Source: Lysinibacillus sp. B2A1 (GTDB lineage Bacteria; Bacillota; Bacilli; Bacillales_A; Planococcaceae). Taken from it: a DNA stretch of 64,000 nucleotides. The notes under the pieces are model-generated. The model made no database searches and was not told the origin of the DNA. It saw only the letters and a program-made list of their open reading frames with translations. Positions 18,146 to 26,668 of this stretch are shown here, one piece after another. Positions within the stretch are counted from its first letter, which is position 1; the number at the start of each line of letters is the position of its first letter. The stretch spans positions 5,258,001 to 5,322,000 of the forward strand of contig CP027224.1 in NCBI GenBank assembly GCA_002973635.1, written 5' to 3'. A program made the translations under genes and the position numbers.

Positions 18146-18185
18146 AAAAAACGGATTTCCTCATTAATTCAGGAAATCCGTTTTT
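18146..18185. terminator. bidirectional terminator between gerD and salA
   Basis: AAAAACGGATTTCCT (18147-18161) pairs with AGGAAATCCGTTTTT (18171-18185); A and T runs serve both converging genes. Confidence 0.9.
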
Positions 18186-18187
18186 GA

Positions 18188-19243
18188 TTATTTATTTAAT
18201 TTATTGATCATTTTCGTCGCGATATCTAAATAAATTTGTCCTGTTGGATGTTTTTCAGCATAAACAGAAGGTGCAAAATCTTCTTCTGACCAGTCTGGTT
18301 GGCCCAGAGGGATTTGTCCTAGTAATTCTGTACGCAGTTCTTCAGCTAACTTCGGTCCACCGCCTTGACCAAATACAAATTCACGATCACCTGATTTTGA
18401 CTCGTACCATGCCATATTTTCAATAACACCTAATATTTCATGTTCTGTTTGTAGAGCCATTGCACCTGCACGAGCCGCAACGAATGCTGCTGTAGGATGT
18501 GGTGTTGTAACAACAATTTCTTTTGATGAAGGCAACATTTGATGAATATCTAGAGCTACGTCCCCAGTACCTGGTGGTAAATCAAGTAGTAGATAGTCTA
18601 ATTCGCCCCATTCTACATCACGGAAGAACTGATCTAACACTTTCCCTAACATTGGTCCACGCCATACAATTGGTGCATTGTTTTCAACAAAGAAGCCCAT
18701 TGAAATCACTTTTACCCCGAAGCGATCAACTGGGAAAATTCGATTATCTACCACTTTTGGCATATCAGCAACACCCATCATATCCGGCACACTAAATCCG
18801 TAAATATCGGCATCAATTAACCCTACCTTTTTTCCAAGACGTGCTAATGCCACAGCGAGATTAACGGAAACTGTAGATTTCCCTACCCCACCTTTACCTG
18901 ACGCAATGGAAATAACTTGTACCGTGCTAAGAGGAGATAAAATATCCTGAGCCTCAGATTCAGTAGCTGTTCCACGGAAGCCTTGTAATTTCTCTGCCGA
19001 TAGCTCCTCAAAGCGAATGCCTACCGTATTTGCACCCGCTTCTTTTAAAATTTCAACAATTTTCATCTGTAATTGTAATTGTTCAGGTGTATTTGTTTTA
19101 GCAATCGCAATTTTTACACTGACATGATTTTTTTCTTCTTTTATTGATACGTTTGTAATTCCATCTGTTTCTGCAAGTGATTTATGTAAAAATGGATCTT
19201 GTAGTTGTCCTAGTATTTCTCGTACTTGTTGTTCAGTAATCAC
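18188..19243 (-). CDS. salA: Mrp/NBP35-family P-loop ATPase SalA
   Basis: A 351-residue cytosolic ATPase. The N-terminal DUF59/MIP18-like domain (about 1-90) is followed by the ParA-like domain with the deviant Walker A SGKGGVGKST (about 120). The start is the GTG at 19243, eight bases after AAGGGGAG. Family members act as Fe-S cluster carriers; Bacillus SalA is also a transcription regulator that represses scoC. The cwlD-salA order is conserved. Confidence 0.93.
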   Translation of the reverse strand: MITEQQVREILGQLQDPFLHKSLAETDGITNVSIKEEKNHVSVKIAIAKTNTPEQLQLQMKIVEILKEAGANTVGIRFEELSAEKLQGFRGTATESEAQDILSPLSTVQVISIASGKGGVGKSTVSVNLAVALARLGKKVGLIDADIYGFSVPDMMGVADMPKVVDNRIFPVDRFGVKVISMGFFVENNAPIVWRGPMLGKVLDQFFRDVEWGELDYLLLDLPPGTGDVALDIHQMLPSSKEIVVTTPHPTAAFVAARAGAMALQTEHEILGVIENMAWYESKSGDREFVFGQGGGPKLAEELRTELLGQIPLGQPDWSEEDFAPSVYAEKHPTGQIYLDIATKMINKLNK

Positions 19244-19315
19244 GACGAACACTCCCCTTATATTATCTCAATGTTAGTATATCATAATGATTTGATTTTC
19301 GTTGTAGATGTTGCT

Positions 19316-20029
19316 CTATTCAATTTTAGCTAATAAATAGGCTTCTATACCTTCAACAATGGCATCTCCCATTTTTTCTTGATATTTTTTATCCGTTAAA
19401 AGTGCACGTTCCTCATCATTGCTGATAAATCCTGTTTCTACAAGTGCAGCAGGTACTTCAACTTTTTTCAATAAATATATTTGTTTGATAGACAGTGCTT
19501 CTCGGTCCGTGTTTTTTAAATTAGTACGAATAGATTCTTGAATGCTCTTTGCTAATAATTCACTTTCAGCATGTCCTTCTTTATGATAAAACACCTGTGC
19601 TCCACGCCATTTTGTCTCTGGGATAGCATTTGCATGAATTGTAATAAAAATATCTGGTTTTTCTTTTTCAACAATATCTTTTCTTAAAAAGATATCCTGT
19701 TTCTTTCGTTCACGCATTGTACCAAACTTTTCTGACGGCGCATGCTCCTCGATAACATCTCCATCCTGTGTTCTCGTCATTACAACTGTTGCGCCTTTTT
19801 TCTTTAGCTCTTTCTCAACATACTGAGCAATTGCAAGTGTAATATCCTTTTCAATCACTTCTCCCTTTGAAGCTCCTCCATCCTGACCCCCATGCCCCGC
19901 ATCAATGACAATCTTTTGACCACCAAGTGGGTCTGGTAAGAAGAAGTTACGGTCTGAAGCATTCGTTTCATATGCCACAACCACTATACTCATTAGCATA
20001 ATTACTCCTAGTGCAAGCCAGCGCTTCAC
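19316..20029 (-). CDS. cwlD: germination-specific N-acetylmuramoyl-L-alanine amidase CwlD
   Basis: A 237-residue protein with an N-terminal membrane/signal segment (6-20) and an Amidase_3 zinc domain. Zn ligands are visible in DAGHGGQDGG, the Glu of KGEVIEKDI and ITIHANA; the catalytic Glu is in LVETGFISN. CwlD removes stem peptides from spore cortex muramic acid so that muramic-delta-lactam can form, in Bacillus together with the deacetylase PdaA. The GTG start at 20029 is preceded by GGTGG. It is expected to be made in the mother cell. Confidence 0.94.
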   Translation of the reverse strand: MKRWLALGVIMLMSIVVVAYETNASDRNFFLPDPLGGQKIVIDAGHGGQDGGASKGEVIEKDITLAIAQYVEKELKKKGATVVMTRTQDGDVIEEHAPSEKFGTMRERKKQDIFLRKDIVEKEKPDIFITIHANAIPETKWRGAQVFYHKEGHAESELLAKSIQESIRTNLKNTDREALSIKQIYLLKKVEVPAALVETGFISNDEERALLTDKKYQEKMGDAIVEGIEAYLLAKIE

Positions 20030-20159
20030 CCATATCCACCACCCTTTTACATTTAGTGTACGATGTTAGTGAGAGAACTATGCCAGAAAGTGAAAAAAAC
20101 ACTCAGTATTAAAATGGAGATTTGATTTGTAATAGATATTTTTCAAGTAACAATAAAAT

Positions 20160-20193
20160 GGCATTAGTCCATTACAATTTGAGAACTAATGCC
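20160..20193 (-). terminator. terminator of the first lipoprotein gene
   Basis: GGCATTAGT (20160-20168) pairs with ACTAATGCC (20185-20193); U-rich sequence ATTTTATT follows on the minus strand. Confidence 0.7.
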
Positions 20194-20211
20194 GTTAATT
20201 AAGAATTATAT

Positions 20212-21162
20212 CTATTTTTGTGTAAATTCAGGTTTAAACTTACCTGTATAAGGTTCATGCTCTACAAATACTGTGATATCCTTTCCATCTTTATCTTTAC
20301 CAGTTCTTAAATAAGTAAATTTCTTGTTATTAAGTTCAGTAATTTCAAGAACAGCCCCATATTTATTATCGCCTATTGAAACATGTGCTCTTAGCTTATT
20401 TCCATGGAGAACATTAAAGAAACCATAGTTACCGCGACTTTCACCTGTTTCAGGGTTGAAAAATTCATATTTATTCGTATCAGCATCATATTTAGCTATA
20501 CTAATAAAATTTGAATTATATTGTGTTACATCATTTCCTTCTGTATCTAATACAACTGTTCCCTGCCATAGTGTATCTGTTAAAATTTTATCACCATCAA
20601 CATCTTGAACAATAGTGCCTGTAGAAGTTTCCAAAGTTTTATCTGGATCAGTAAATGTAAGTTTTTTATCTTTATAAGGAACATGCTCAACGAATACCTC
20701 TACATCGTTACCATTTGCATCTTTCCCCATTCTTTTATACGTAAATAAATTTTGAGTTAGCTCCGTAATTTCCACGATAGCTTGATAATTTTTCGATTCA
20801 GAAATCAATATTCTTTGTTTTCCATCATTCGTGATAAAGAAAATACCCTTATCATCGCGACTTTTTCCTGTTTGTGGATCAAAAAATTCGTAACGCGCTG
20901 AATCAGCATCGTACTTTGCTAGGCCAATAAAATTAGAATTTTCTGCGGTTAAATCTTTCTTATTCTTATCATACACTTTTGTACCCTGCCAGTTTGTGCT
21001 ACTAAGAATATTGGCATTCGCTTGGCCTTTCGTCATTTCGACTGGCCTTTGATCTGCAGATTGCTCAGTTTTTACTTCCTCTTTCTTTTTTACATCTTGT
21101 TTACTCTGACATGCGGCAAGTAATGCCATTGTTGCAAGAGATATTATTAAAAGCTTTTTCAT
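20212..21162 (-). CDS. two-repeat lipoprotein (DUF4822-like), copy 1
   Basis: A 316-residue lipoprotein with signal peptide and lipobox LLAAC (Cys18), then a charged linker and two homologous domains (about 48-175 and 190-312). Each domain has the pattern NxLSSTNWQGTKVYD / LTDTLWQGTVVLD, FIGLAKYDAD, YEFFDPxTGxSR, LEITELxxKxFTY, R/MGKDxxGxD and VFVEHxPY. This resembles the DUF4822 lipocalin-like family of unknown function. The neighbour at 21426-22406 is a paralogue. It has its own terminator. A role as a surface or secreted binding protein is only a guess. Confidence 0.8.
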   Translation of the reverse strand: MKKLLIISLATMALLAACQSKQDVKKKEEVKTEQSADQRPVEMTKGQANANILSSTNWQGTKVYDKNKKDLTAENSNFIGLAKYDADSARYEFFDPQTGKSRDDKGIFFITNDGKQRILISESKNYQAIVEITELTQNLFTYKRMGKDANGNDVEVFVEHVPYKDKKLTFTDPDKTLETSTGTIVQDVDGDKILTDTLWQGTVVLDTEGNDVTQYNSNFISIAKYDADTNKYEFFNPETGESRGNYGFFNVLHGNKLRAHVSIGDNKYGAVLEITELNNKKFTYLRTGKDKDGKDITVFVEHEPYTGKFKPEFTQK

Positions 21163-21294
21163 ACATTGACCTCCATTTTATAGATTCAGTTACTTCAAAG
21201 TCCCCTAAGAAATAACAGCTTAAAAGCAGTATCAGCTATTTCCACGTAAAATACACATTTTACTCAGCCCTTAATTATTATGTTTGGATATATT

Positions 21295-21324
21295 AAAAAC
21301 CTCGCCACTAAGCTGACGAGGTTT
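21295..21324 (-). terminator. terminator of the second lipoprotein gene
   Basis: AAACCTCG (21297-21304) and CGAGGTTT (21317-21324) pair; a U-run follows on the minus strand. Confidence 0.75.
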
Positions 21325-21425
21325 ACACACACTAAACAAGATAATAATTTAATTTCTTCTGCCCAAAAACAGCATTAGCAAGTAAAGGACTACGTCTGTT
21401 TTATACCAAGAAGAAAATAGAAAAT

Positions 21426-22406
21426 TTATTTGAGTGTGAATTCAGGATTATATTCACCTTCATAAGGTTCATGTTCAACAAATACAGTTACTTCATTTCC
21501 ATCTTTATCTTTACCCATTCTTTTATACGTAAACTTCTGATCGTTAAGCTCTGTTATTTCAAGTGCTACACCATATTTGTTGTCTCCAATTGAAACATGG
21601 GCTCTAATTTTATTACCATGAATTACATCAAAGTAACCATAGTCTCCTCGGCTTTCACCTGTTTCTGGATTAAAGAATTCATATTTATTTGTATCTGCAT
21701 CATATTTTGCGATACTAATGAAGTTCGTATTAAACTCAGTTACATCATTACCAGCTTCATCTAACACTACAGTCCCATGCCATAATGTCTCTGCTAAGAT
21801 CTTATCTCCATCCACGTCTTTTACAATATCACCTGTAGTAACATCTAAATTTTTATCAGCATCCGTGAAAGCAAGATCCTTTTCATTATAAGGAACATGC
21901 TCAACAAAAACTTCTACATCATTGCCTTCCTTATCTTTGCCCATTCTTTTATAAGTAAAGATATTGTCGTTTAGCTCTGTTATTTCCACAACGGCTTGAT
22001 AATTTTTTGATTCAGAAATTAAAACCCTGCTTTGCCCATCATTAGTAATAAAGAATGTTCCTTTATCATCACGGCTTTCTTCTGTAGCTGCATCAAAGAA
22101 TTCATAGTGGCCTGTTTCAACATCATATTTAGCAAGACCAATATAATTCGCATTCTCAGCTGTTAAGTCATTATTATCTTTATCGTATACCTTTGTCCCT
22201 TGCCAGTTTGTACTACTAAGAATGTTAGCCATTTCTTGTCCTTTTGTTAACTGGTCTACTGCTTGCTCCTGTGCTTTATTATCTGTTGTGGCACTTTCTG
22301 TTTTTACTTCTGCACTTTCTGCATCATTTTTCTTTACAGGCTCTTTATCCTGACAAGCTGCAAGGAGAGCCATTGCTGCAACGGATACTATTAATAGCTT
22401 TTTCAT
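21426..22406 (-). CDS. two-repeat lipoprotein (DUF4822-like), copy 2
   Basis: A 326-residue paralogue of the preceding protein with the same layout: signal peptide, lipobox LLAAC (Cys18), a longer acidic Glu/Thr/Asp linker, then two DUF4822-like domains. Identity between the two proteins is high over the whole length, so the pair arose by recent tandem duplication; each gene keeps its own leader and terminator. Both genes read in the same direction 263 bp apart. Function unknown. Confidence 0.8.
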   Translation of the reverse strand: MKKLLIVSVAAMALLAACQDKEPVKKNDAESAEVKTESATTDNKAQEQAVDQLTKGQEMANILSSTNWQGTKVYDKDNNDLTAENANYIGLAKYDVETGHYEFFDAATEESRDDKGTFFITNDGQSRVLISESKNYQAVVEITELNDNIFTYKRMGKDKEGNDVEVFVEHVPYNEKDLAFTDADKNLDVTTGDIVKDVDGDKILAETLWHGTVVLDEAGNDVTEFNTNFISIAKYDADTNKYEFFNPETGESRGDYGYFDVIHGNKIRAHVSIGDNKYGVALEITELNDQKFTYKRMGKDKDGNEVTVFVEHEPYEGEYNPEFTLK

Positions 22407-22591
22407 ATCTATTTACCTCCATTTTTTTATTATTAATCAGCTACCCCAAACCCTTTTAGTGAGGCTTGATGTCCCATTGACACTAATATTAATATTGAAT
22501 GTTAAACTCCCTCTAAATAATTTCTTAAAAAAATATAAATTTATCCGAAAATAATTTTAATAAATACTACTCATTACCTTTAATTAAAAAT

Positions 22592-22632
22592 GGCCATCTA
22601 TTTTGAATAAAAATCTGTCAAAATAGATGGCC
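22592..22632 (-). terminator. terminator of the anti-sigma gene
   Basis: GGCCATCTATTTT (22592-22604) pairs with AAAATAGATGGCC (22620-22632); TTTTAATT follows on the minus strand. Confidence 0.85.
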
Positions 22633-22640
22633 TTTATATG

Positions 22641-23693
22641 TTATTTATATTCCAATTTTCGAATTAATTCGTCTCCCCATTCCTGCACCTGTTCTTTGCT
22701 AATGATAAAGCCTTTATCACCAGAACCAATGACAATATCGTCACCATACCAGACAGAATAGTTTCCGTTCATTGTGATTAATTGCATGTCGGGTTCTTTT
22801 GTCTGTGAAATATTTTGCCAAGTCATTTGTTCAAATAAAGTGCTCAATTTCTTCTGTATGGCTGGTATTGTTGTTGATTTATTTGTTGTTATCTCTGTAA
22901 TATTTTGGCTTACCGCAAAATACTTAATTACTGTTTTTGTTGCAAATCCTGTCAGAAAACTGTTTTTGAGTAACACTTCGTCACCTGTTTTTAATGTTAA
23001 TTCATCACGTATCGGCATAATAATAAGTTGTTCTTCTAACAACCTTTTTTTATCCATTAATGCAAGGATTCGTGCATTTTTTCCTTCATATAATACAATG
23101 GCGTGAATATCGACTGCCACTTCGAAACTCATATCTTCCATATGCTCTTCTTCAACTGCATCAAGAAGGAGTAATTGCGCATGAACTTCCTGATGAAATT
23201 GTGGATACATTTGTTTATAGTGAGGTAGTAACGCCTCACGTACAAGTTGAACCTGTGCAATCAATGTTAGATATTGTTCTTTGTAAGCCTCTTTTGTAAC
23301 ACCCTTTCTTTGTAGGATTTTATCAAAAGAACTCGGTAATTCAGCCTCATAGGATGCAACCAGTTTTGTCACGTCTTGTTTACTTAGCTTTACACCTTTA
23401 CGTTTCCCATATTTTAAAAGCAGTAAATCGTTACGATAACGTTCAGAATGGTCAGCATCATCTAATTCATACATATTAAGCGTTGTTTCTGAGAAGCCTT
23501 GTACATATTCATCACTTTGTCGCTCAATGAATATTAAAATAAATAATAGTAAGATTAAGCACCCAGAAACAAGCAGAGGTTTTCGAGAGTGCTGTTTTTT
23601 TGGTAATTGTAGCACAGCTTTCCTTACGCGAGATTTGCTTTCTTGTAAATCAGGTGTTGCTTCAAGCAAACTCTTTTTGATTTCACTCTTCAT
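22641..23693 (-). CDS. membrane protein, probable anti-sigma factor with SurA-like region
   Basis: A 350-residue single-pass protein. The start MKSEIKKSLLEA at 23693 follows GGGAGGA and overlaps the sigma gene by 11 bp, so the two are coupled. The short cytoplasmic N-terminus (1-45) is followed by a membrane helix (about 47-62, LLVSGCLILLLFILIF). The outer part has a helical section (KYGKRKGVKLSKQDVTKL, RKGVTKEAYKEQYL) that resembles the N-terminal domain of SurA/PrsA-type foldases. Anti-sigma function is inferred from coupling to an ECF sigma gene; no zinc-binding anti-sigma motif is seen. Confidence 0.65.
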   Translation of the reverse strand: MKSEIKKSLLEATPDLQESKSRVRKAVLQLPKKQHSRKPLLVSGCLILLLFILIFIERQSDEYVQGFSETTLNMYELDDADHSERYRNDLLLLKYGKRKGVKLSKQDVTKLVASYEAELPSSFDKILQRKGVTKEAYKEQYLTLIAQVQLVREALLPHYKQMYPQFHQEVHAQLLLLDAVEEEHMEDMSFEVAVDIHAIVLYEGKNARILALMDKKRLLEEQLIIMPIRDELTLKTGDEVLLKNSFLTGFATKTVIKYFAVSQNITEITTNKSTTIPAIQKKLSTLFEQMTWQNISQTKEPDMQLITMNGNYSVWYGDDIVIGSGDKGFIISKEQVQEWGDELIRKLEYK

Positions 23694-24180
23694 ATAAATC
23701 CTCCCATTCCCCAGATAATACAGGTCGAAGTTTTTCACGGGCTCTTCGTAATCTTGTGCGGATTGTACTTTCAGGCTGTTGTAATAGTGAGGCAATATCC
23801 GCTGTATGTAATTCCTCGTAATAATAAAGAATAATCACTTCTCTGTATTTAATGGGTAAAGATAGAACGACTTCTCCAATTGTTGTTTGTAATTCCTTTT
23901 GTACCAGACTATCTTTTTGTAAAAAAGCAAGTAAGGGAAATTGTTCTTGGAGTTGAATCTTTCGATACGACCAGCTTTTTAAATAATCTTTACTGCGGTT
24001 TATGGTCATTTTTGTTAGATAGGAACGTAATTGACCATTTTCTTTATAATTGCTCTGCGAAAACTTGATAAAAACATCTTGAACAATATCTTCTGCAGCA
24101 TGTAAATTTTTTGTATAGTAATAAGCTATACGTAATAAATGTTCACTATAATCATCTACTATCTGTCGCAAATCCAGCAC
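23683..24180 (-). CDS. ECF-type RNA polymerase sigma factor
   Basis: A 165-residue sigma-70 family protein. Region 2 (AAEDIVQDVFIKF, about 37-49; LTKMTINRSKDYL) and region 4 (LHTADIASLLQQPESTIRTR) are clear. The GTG at 24180, preceded by GAAGGGG, is preferred to a longer frame. It does not look like SigW and its regulon is unknown. It is coupled to the membrane protein at 22641 and has an ECF-like promoter. Confidence 0.88.
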   Translation of the reverse strand: MLDLRQIVDDYSEHLLRIAYYYTKNLHAAEDIVQDVFIKFSQSNYKENGQLRSYLTKMTINRSKDYLKSWSYRKIQLQEQFPLLAFLQKDSLVQKELQTTIGEVVLSLPIKYREVIILYYYEELHTADIASLLQQPESTIRTRLRRAREKLRPVLSGEWEDLYEE

Positions 24181-24199
24181 TATCACCCCTTCACCTATA

Positions 24200-24228
24200 T
24201 AAACGAGCCTCATGCATTATGTGATTCA
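24200..24228 (-). promoter_or_regulatory. possible ECF promoter
   Basis: TGAATC (24228-24223) and CGTTTA (24205-24200), 17 bp apart on the minus strand, the same spacing as the sigW promoter in this window. It would start about 20 bp before the sigma gene. Autoregulation is inferred. Confidence 0.45.
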
Positions 24229-24564
24229 AAATTTTTTACTATGGTAATGTGATTACATGCTATCAAATTGACTATTTTATTATTTCTAAAGAGCTCTATA
24301 TGAGATGCTGTAAAAATGTAATACTACTGACCACTACAGTTTACTCCATAATCACAAGTAGCTAATGAGTTCCCCTATTGCTTTCAAGCTCTCGCATTAA
24401 GTTCCGATGTTACTTCTAATAAAATATAGGTTAACTGTAAAGCACCATCCTAATTCTTCAAAAAGTGTATACTTTTTCGGATTTCAATTGTTATATGTAT
24501 AAGTTACTGGCCAATTTCATGCTTTACAAGGGACATAAATACGAATCTGGAAGTAGGTGAATGG
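24229..24564. other. divergent intergenic region between two ECF operons
   Basis: About 335 bp with no gene. It separates the minus-strand and plus-strand ECF sigma operons and should hold the promoter of the plus-strand one, but I see no convincing ECF or sigma-A promoter for it. Confidence 0.5.
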
Positions 24565-25053
24565 ATGAAACGACAATGGGAACGATATTTGCTGCAAGAG
24601 GCGAAAATCGTTTTCAAATATTTAATAAAAATTGGCGTTGCTAAGGAAGATGCTGAGGATATTGTTCAGGAGGCAATCATCAAAACGATTGGATGCCTGT
24701 CACAAATCGAGGCAAATAAATTAAGGGCATGGCTTTTCAAAGTAGCATTGAATCGCTACTACACAATATACAATAAGAAAAAAATACAATCCTATTTAAC
24801 TGATGAGGATATACAACAACTTCAAGCCTCGGTAAATATCGAGGAGCAGCTTATTTCAAGAGAGCAAAATGAGCAATTACGACTTGCATTACTACAATTA
24901 CCGCAGCAATTTCAACAGCTGCTCATCATGAAATATTTTATGGATTTGTCGTACAAAGAGATCGCATCAATTATTGATCACTCAGAAAATCATGTTCGTA
25001 CATATTTACAGCGAGCAAGAAAAGCATTGCGTAAAAAATGGGAGGAAGCATAA
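24565..25053 (+). CDS. ECF-type RNA polymerase sigma factor
   Basis: A 162-residue sigma factor. Region 2 is KEDAEDIVQEAIIKTI (about 27-42) with the RAWLFKVALNRYYTIY helix; region 4 is LSYKEIASIIDHSENHVRTY. AGGTGA precedes the ATG. The stop codon overlaps the start of the next gene (TAATG), so sigma and anti-sigma are coupled. It is unrelated in detail to the divergent sigma factor at 23683, so this is not a simple inverted duplication. Confidence 0.88.
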   Translation: MKRQWERYLLQEAKIVFKYLIKIGVAKEDAEDIVQEAIIKTIGCLSQIEANKLRAWLFKVALNRYYTIYNKKKIQSYLTDEDIQQLQASVNIEEQLISREQNEQLRLALLQLPQQFQQLLIMKYFMDLSYKEIASIIDHSENHVRTYLQRARKALRKKWEEA

Positions 25054-26051
25054 TGGAGGAATTATTCAATGTCGAAAGAATGGAAAAATCCATTGGCAAA
25101 GCAAAGCGCCGCAGCACTTGGAGGATGATTTTCATTTCAGTAGCGGTTATATTAACGCTAGTTATTGGGGGGGCTGTTGCAAACCATGTTATTACACCAA
25201 GACTTGCTTTTCCTATTGAGGTATCATTTATGCATTTTAGTCAAATATCTGGACCCAATGAGTTTATCGGAATCATCGAAACATATCCAGGCATTTTAGG
25301 TGGAGAAAATTATTATAAAAAGTATAAATGGATTGAGGGCAAGCTTGTCTTTACTGGTGAAGACGGCTACGGTTACGGACTATTCCGTAATGAAAGACTA
25401 GGTCGACAAGGAAGAACTTCAACGATGCATTTTGGTGGAGCGTTCACGCAGGAGAATATTCACTATACGCATTACAATGAGCTTGGACAGCGAATGATGA
25501 CCTTTTTCTATCCACAGGTCCAGTATGAAAATGTCAATGATGATTTGACATACTTACAGGACATGCCAGATGAAAAGCTTGTTGAAATGGCACTTTCATT
25601 TGATAAAGGCTATAGTGTGGATAAAGCATTAAATCTAATACCACAGGAACTAACAGCAGCCTGGCTTTGGGTTAACGATGTCACAGAAGATGCAGAACTG
25701 CACATGCGTGAATATGTAGATAAAGAGCAAGTCACAGGGTCACCGTTAGTTCGTAGTGCAAATACCGTTTACGGATTCTCCTTGTTAGAGTCGGATGGGG
25801 AGGCCAAAGTAAAGCCTGCACAGCAGTTTATTAGTTCCATTCAGGCAGGTGTACCTATAAAATCTCGTTGGCAGGGAGAGTTTAAGCGGTTAAATGAAAC
25901 AATTGCTGGTAAGGATGGCGAGCTTGTTGTCGAGGATATTGTTATTAATGGCGCGGTCGTAACAGGAACAGCAAAAAATCTACGACAATTGCAGGAGCTA
26001 CCGTTTATTAAAGCTTCGTCCCTAGGTATAGTTTCCGATAGATATAACTAG
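25053..26051 (+). CDS. anti-sigma factor with sigma-regulator N- and C-terminal domains
   Basis: A 332-residue membrane protein. The ATG at 25053 overlaps the sigma stop codon and is preceded by GGGAGGA. The cytoplasmic N-terminus (1-24) is followed by a helix (about 25-45, MIFISVAVILTLVIGGAV). The long outer part has the YGYGLFRN, FFYPQVQY and AAWLWVNDV features typical of the sigma factor regulator C-terminal (Sigma_reg_C) family found next to ECF genes in Bacillales. It should hold the sigma factor at the membrane until an unknown signal arrives. Confidence 0.8.
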   Translation: MEELFNVERMEKSIGKAKRRSTWRMIFISVAVILTLVIGGAVANHVITPRLAFPIEVSFMHFSQISGPNEFIGIIETYPGILGGENYYKKYKWIEGKLVFTGEDGYGYGLFRNERLGRQGRTSTMHFGGAFTQENIHYTHYNELGQRMMTFFYPQVQYENVNDDLTYLQDMPDEKLVEMALSFDKGYSVDKALNLIPQELTAAWLWVNDVTEDAELHMREYVDKEQVTGSPLVRSANTVYGFSLLESDGEAKVKPAQQFISSIQAGVPIKSRWQGEFKRLNETIAGKDGELVVEDIVINGAVVTGTAKNLRQLQELPFIKASSLGIVSDRYN

Positions 26052-26059
26052 AATATGAA

Positions 26060-26090
26060 GCTAGGCATTTGTAACAGAGTGCCTAGTTTT
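26060..26090 (+). terminator. terminator of the plus-strand ECF operon
   Basis: CTAGGCA (26061-26067) pairs with TGCCTAG (26080-26086), followed by TTTTTGCGTTTTTT. Confidence 0.85.
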
Positions 26091-26159
26091 TGCGTTTTTT
26101 AAATATATAGCTATCAACTGCACTACAGAGCCTTATGTACGCTACTTTTGACAAATACA

Positions 26160-26189
26160 AAAAACCCCACAACCACAAAAGTTGCAGGG
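26160..26189 (-). terminator. probable original rpsI terminator, now separated from rpsI
   Basis: On the minus strand CCCTGCAAC (26189-26181) pairs with GTTGTGGGG (26173-26165) with two wobbles, followed by TTTTTTG. It lies just downstream of the detached copy of the rpsI 3' end, where a ribosomal-gene terminator would be expected. Confidence 0.6.
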
Positions 26190-26206
26190 CTTGATAAAAA
26201 CGTAAA

Positions 26207-26224
26207 ATTAACGTTTTGAGAACT
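26207..26224. repeat. att-like direct repeat (distal copy of the rpsI 3' end)
   Basis: ATTAACGTTTTGAGAACT is identical to 31294-31311, which contains the last five codons and stop of rpsI. This copy has no rpsI upstream of it. It is interpreted as the chromosomal side of an integration site. Confidence 0.75.
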
Positions 26225-26313
26225 AAGAAAGACCCTAAATAAGGCTTTAACAACCTTTTTGTATACTGCATGTATATTATAGAAAGAACTCCATATTATC
26301 TTAAAGCACTTTG

Positions 26314-26338
26314 ACCACCTTTTTCTGGTGGTTTTTTT
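26314..26338 (+). terminator. hairpin terminator
   Basis: ACCACC (26314-26319), loop TTTTTCT, GGTGGT (26327-26332) followed by a T-run. No intact plus-strand gene precedes it; it is probably left over from a lost gene. Confidence 0.65.
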
Positions 26339-26376
26339 CTGATTTCTACATAATACAGAATAAAAACTAAAGAAAT

Positions 26377-26422
26377 AAAAAATACCAGGTACTCACACAT
26401 TTATGAGCTCCTGGTATTTTTT
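26377..26422. terminator. bidirectional terminator
   Basis: AATACCAGG (26381-26389) and CCTGGTATT (26410-26418) with an inner CTC/GAG pair, A-run before and T-run after. It follows the minus-strand toxin fragment. Confidence 0.8.
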
Positions 26423-26503
26423 ACTTAAGAGAACATTAATAATTTATCACATCAATCTGAACCAATTATCTACAAATCAAATAAGCAATGAGCACCTAGT
26501 TAA

Positions 26504-26668
26504 TTATTTTGGTGACTGATTAATAAAATTAGGATATCTATCTTGGAATTTGTCCATTACCCCTGAACAACTTCTACAAGGATTTCTTTCAGTAAAAATC
26601 TTAATTACACCTCTGGCATTCCAGTCATTCCCTAACTTCTTAGCAAGTTCTTCAAATATTCTCGAACT
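26504..26668 (-). pseudogene. C-terminal fragment of a deaminase-fold polymorphic toxin
   Basis: On the minus strand a frame ending at 26504 encodes about 54 residues with RIFEELAKKLG, then FTERNPCRSCSGVMDKF and RYPNF. The TERxPCxxC...F...YP pattern is the zinc-binding second half of bacterial nucleic-acid deaminase toxins (YwqJ/SCP1.201-like) that cap LXG and other polymorphic toxins. The first half with the HAE motif, the secretion domain and an immunity gene are missing. The upstream part runs into the response-regulator remnant. Confidence 0.6.

Noticed and set aside
26083..26271. 62-codon minus-strand frame between the ECF anti-sigma gene and the island
   Set aside because: It crosses two terminators and the att-like repeat and has no start signal; it is a chance frame.
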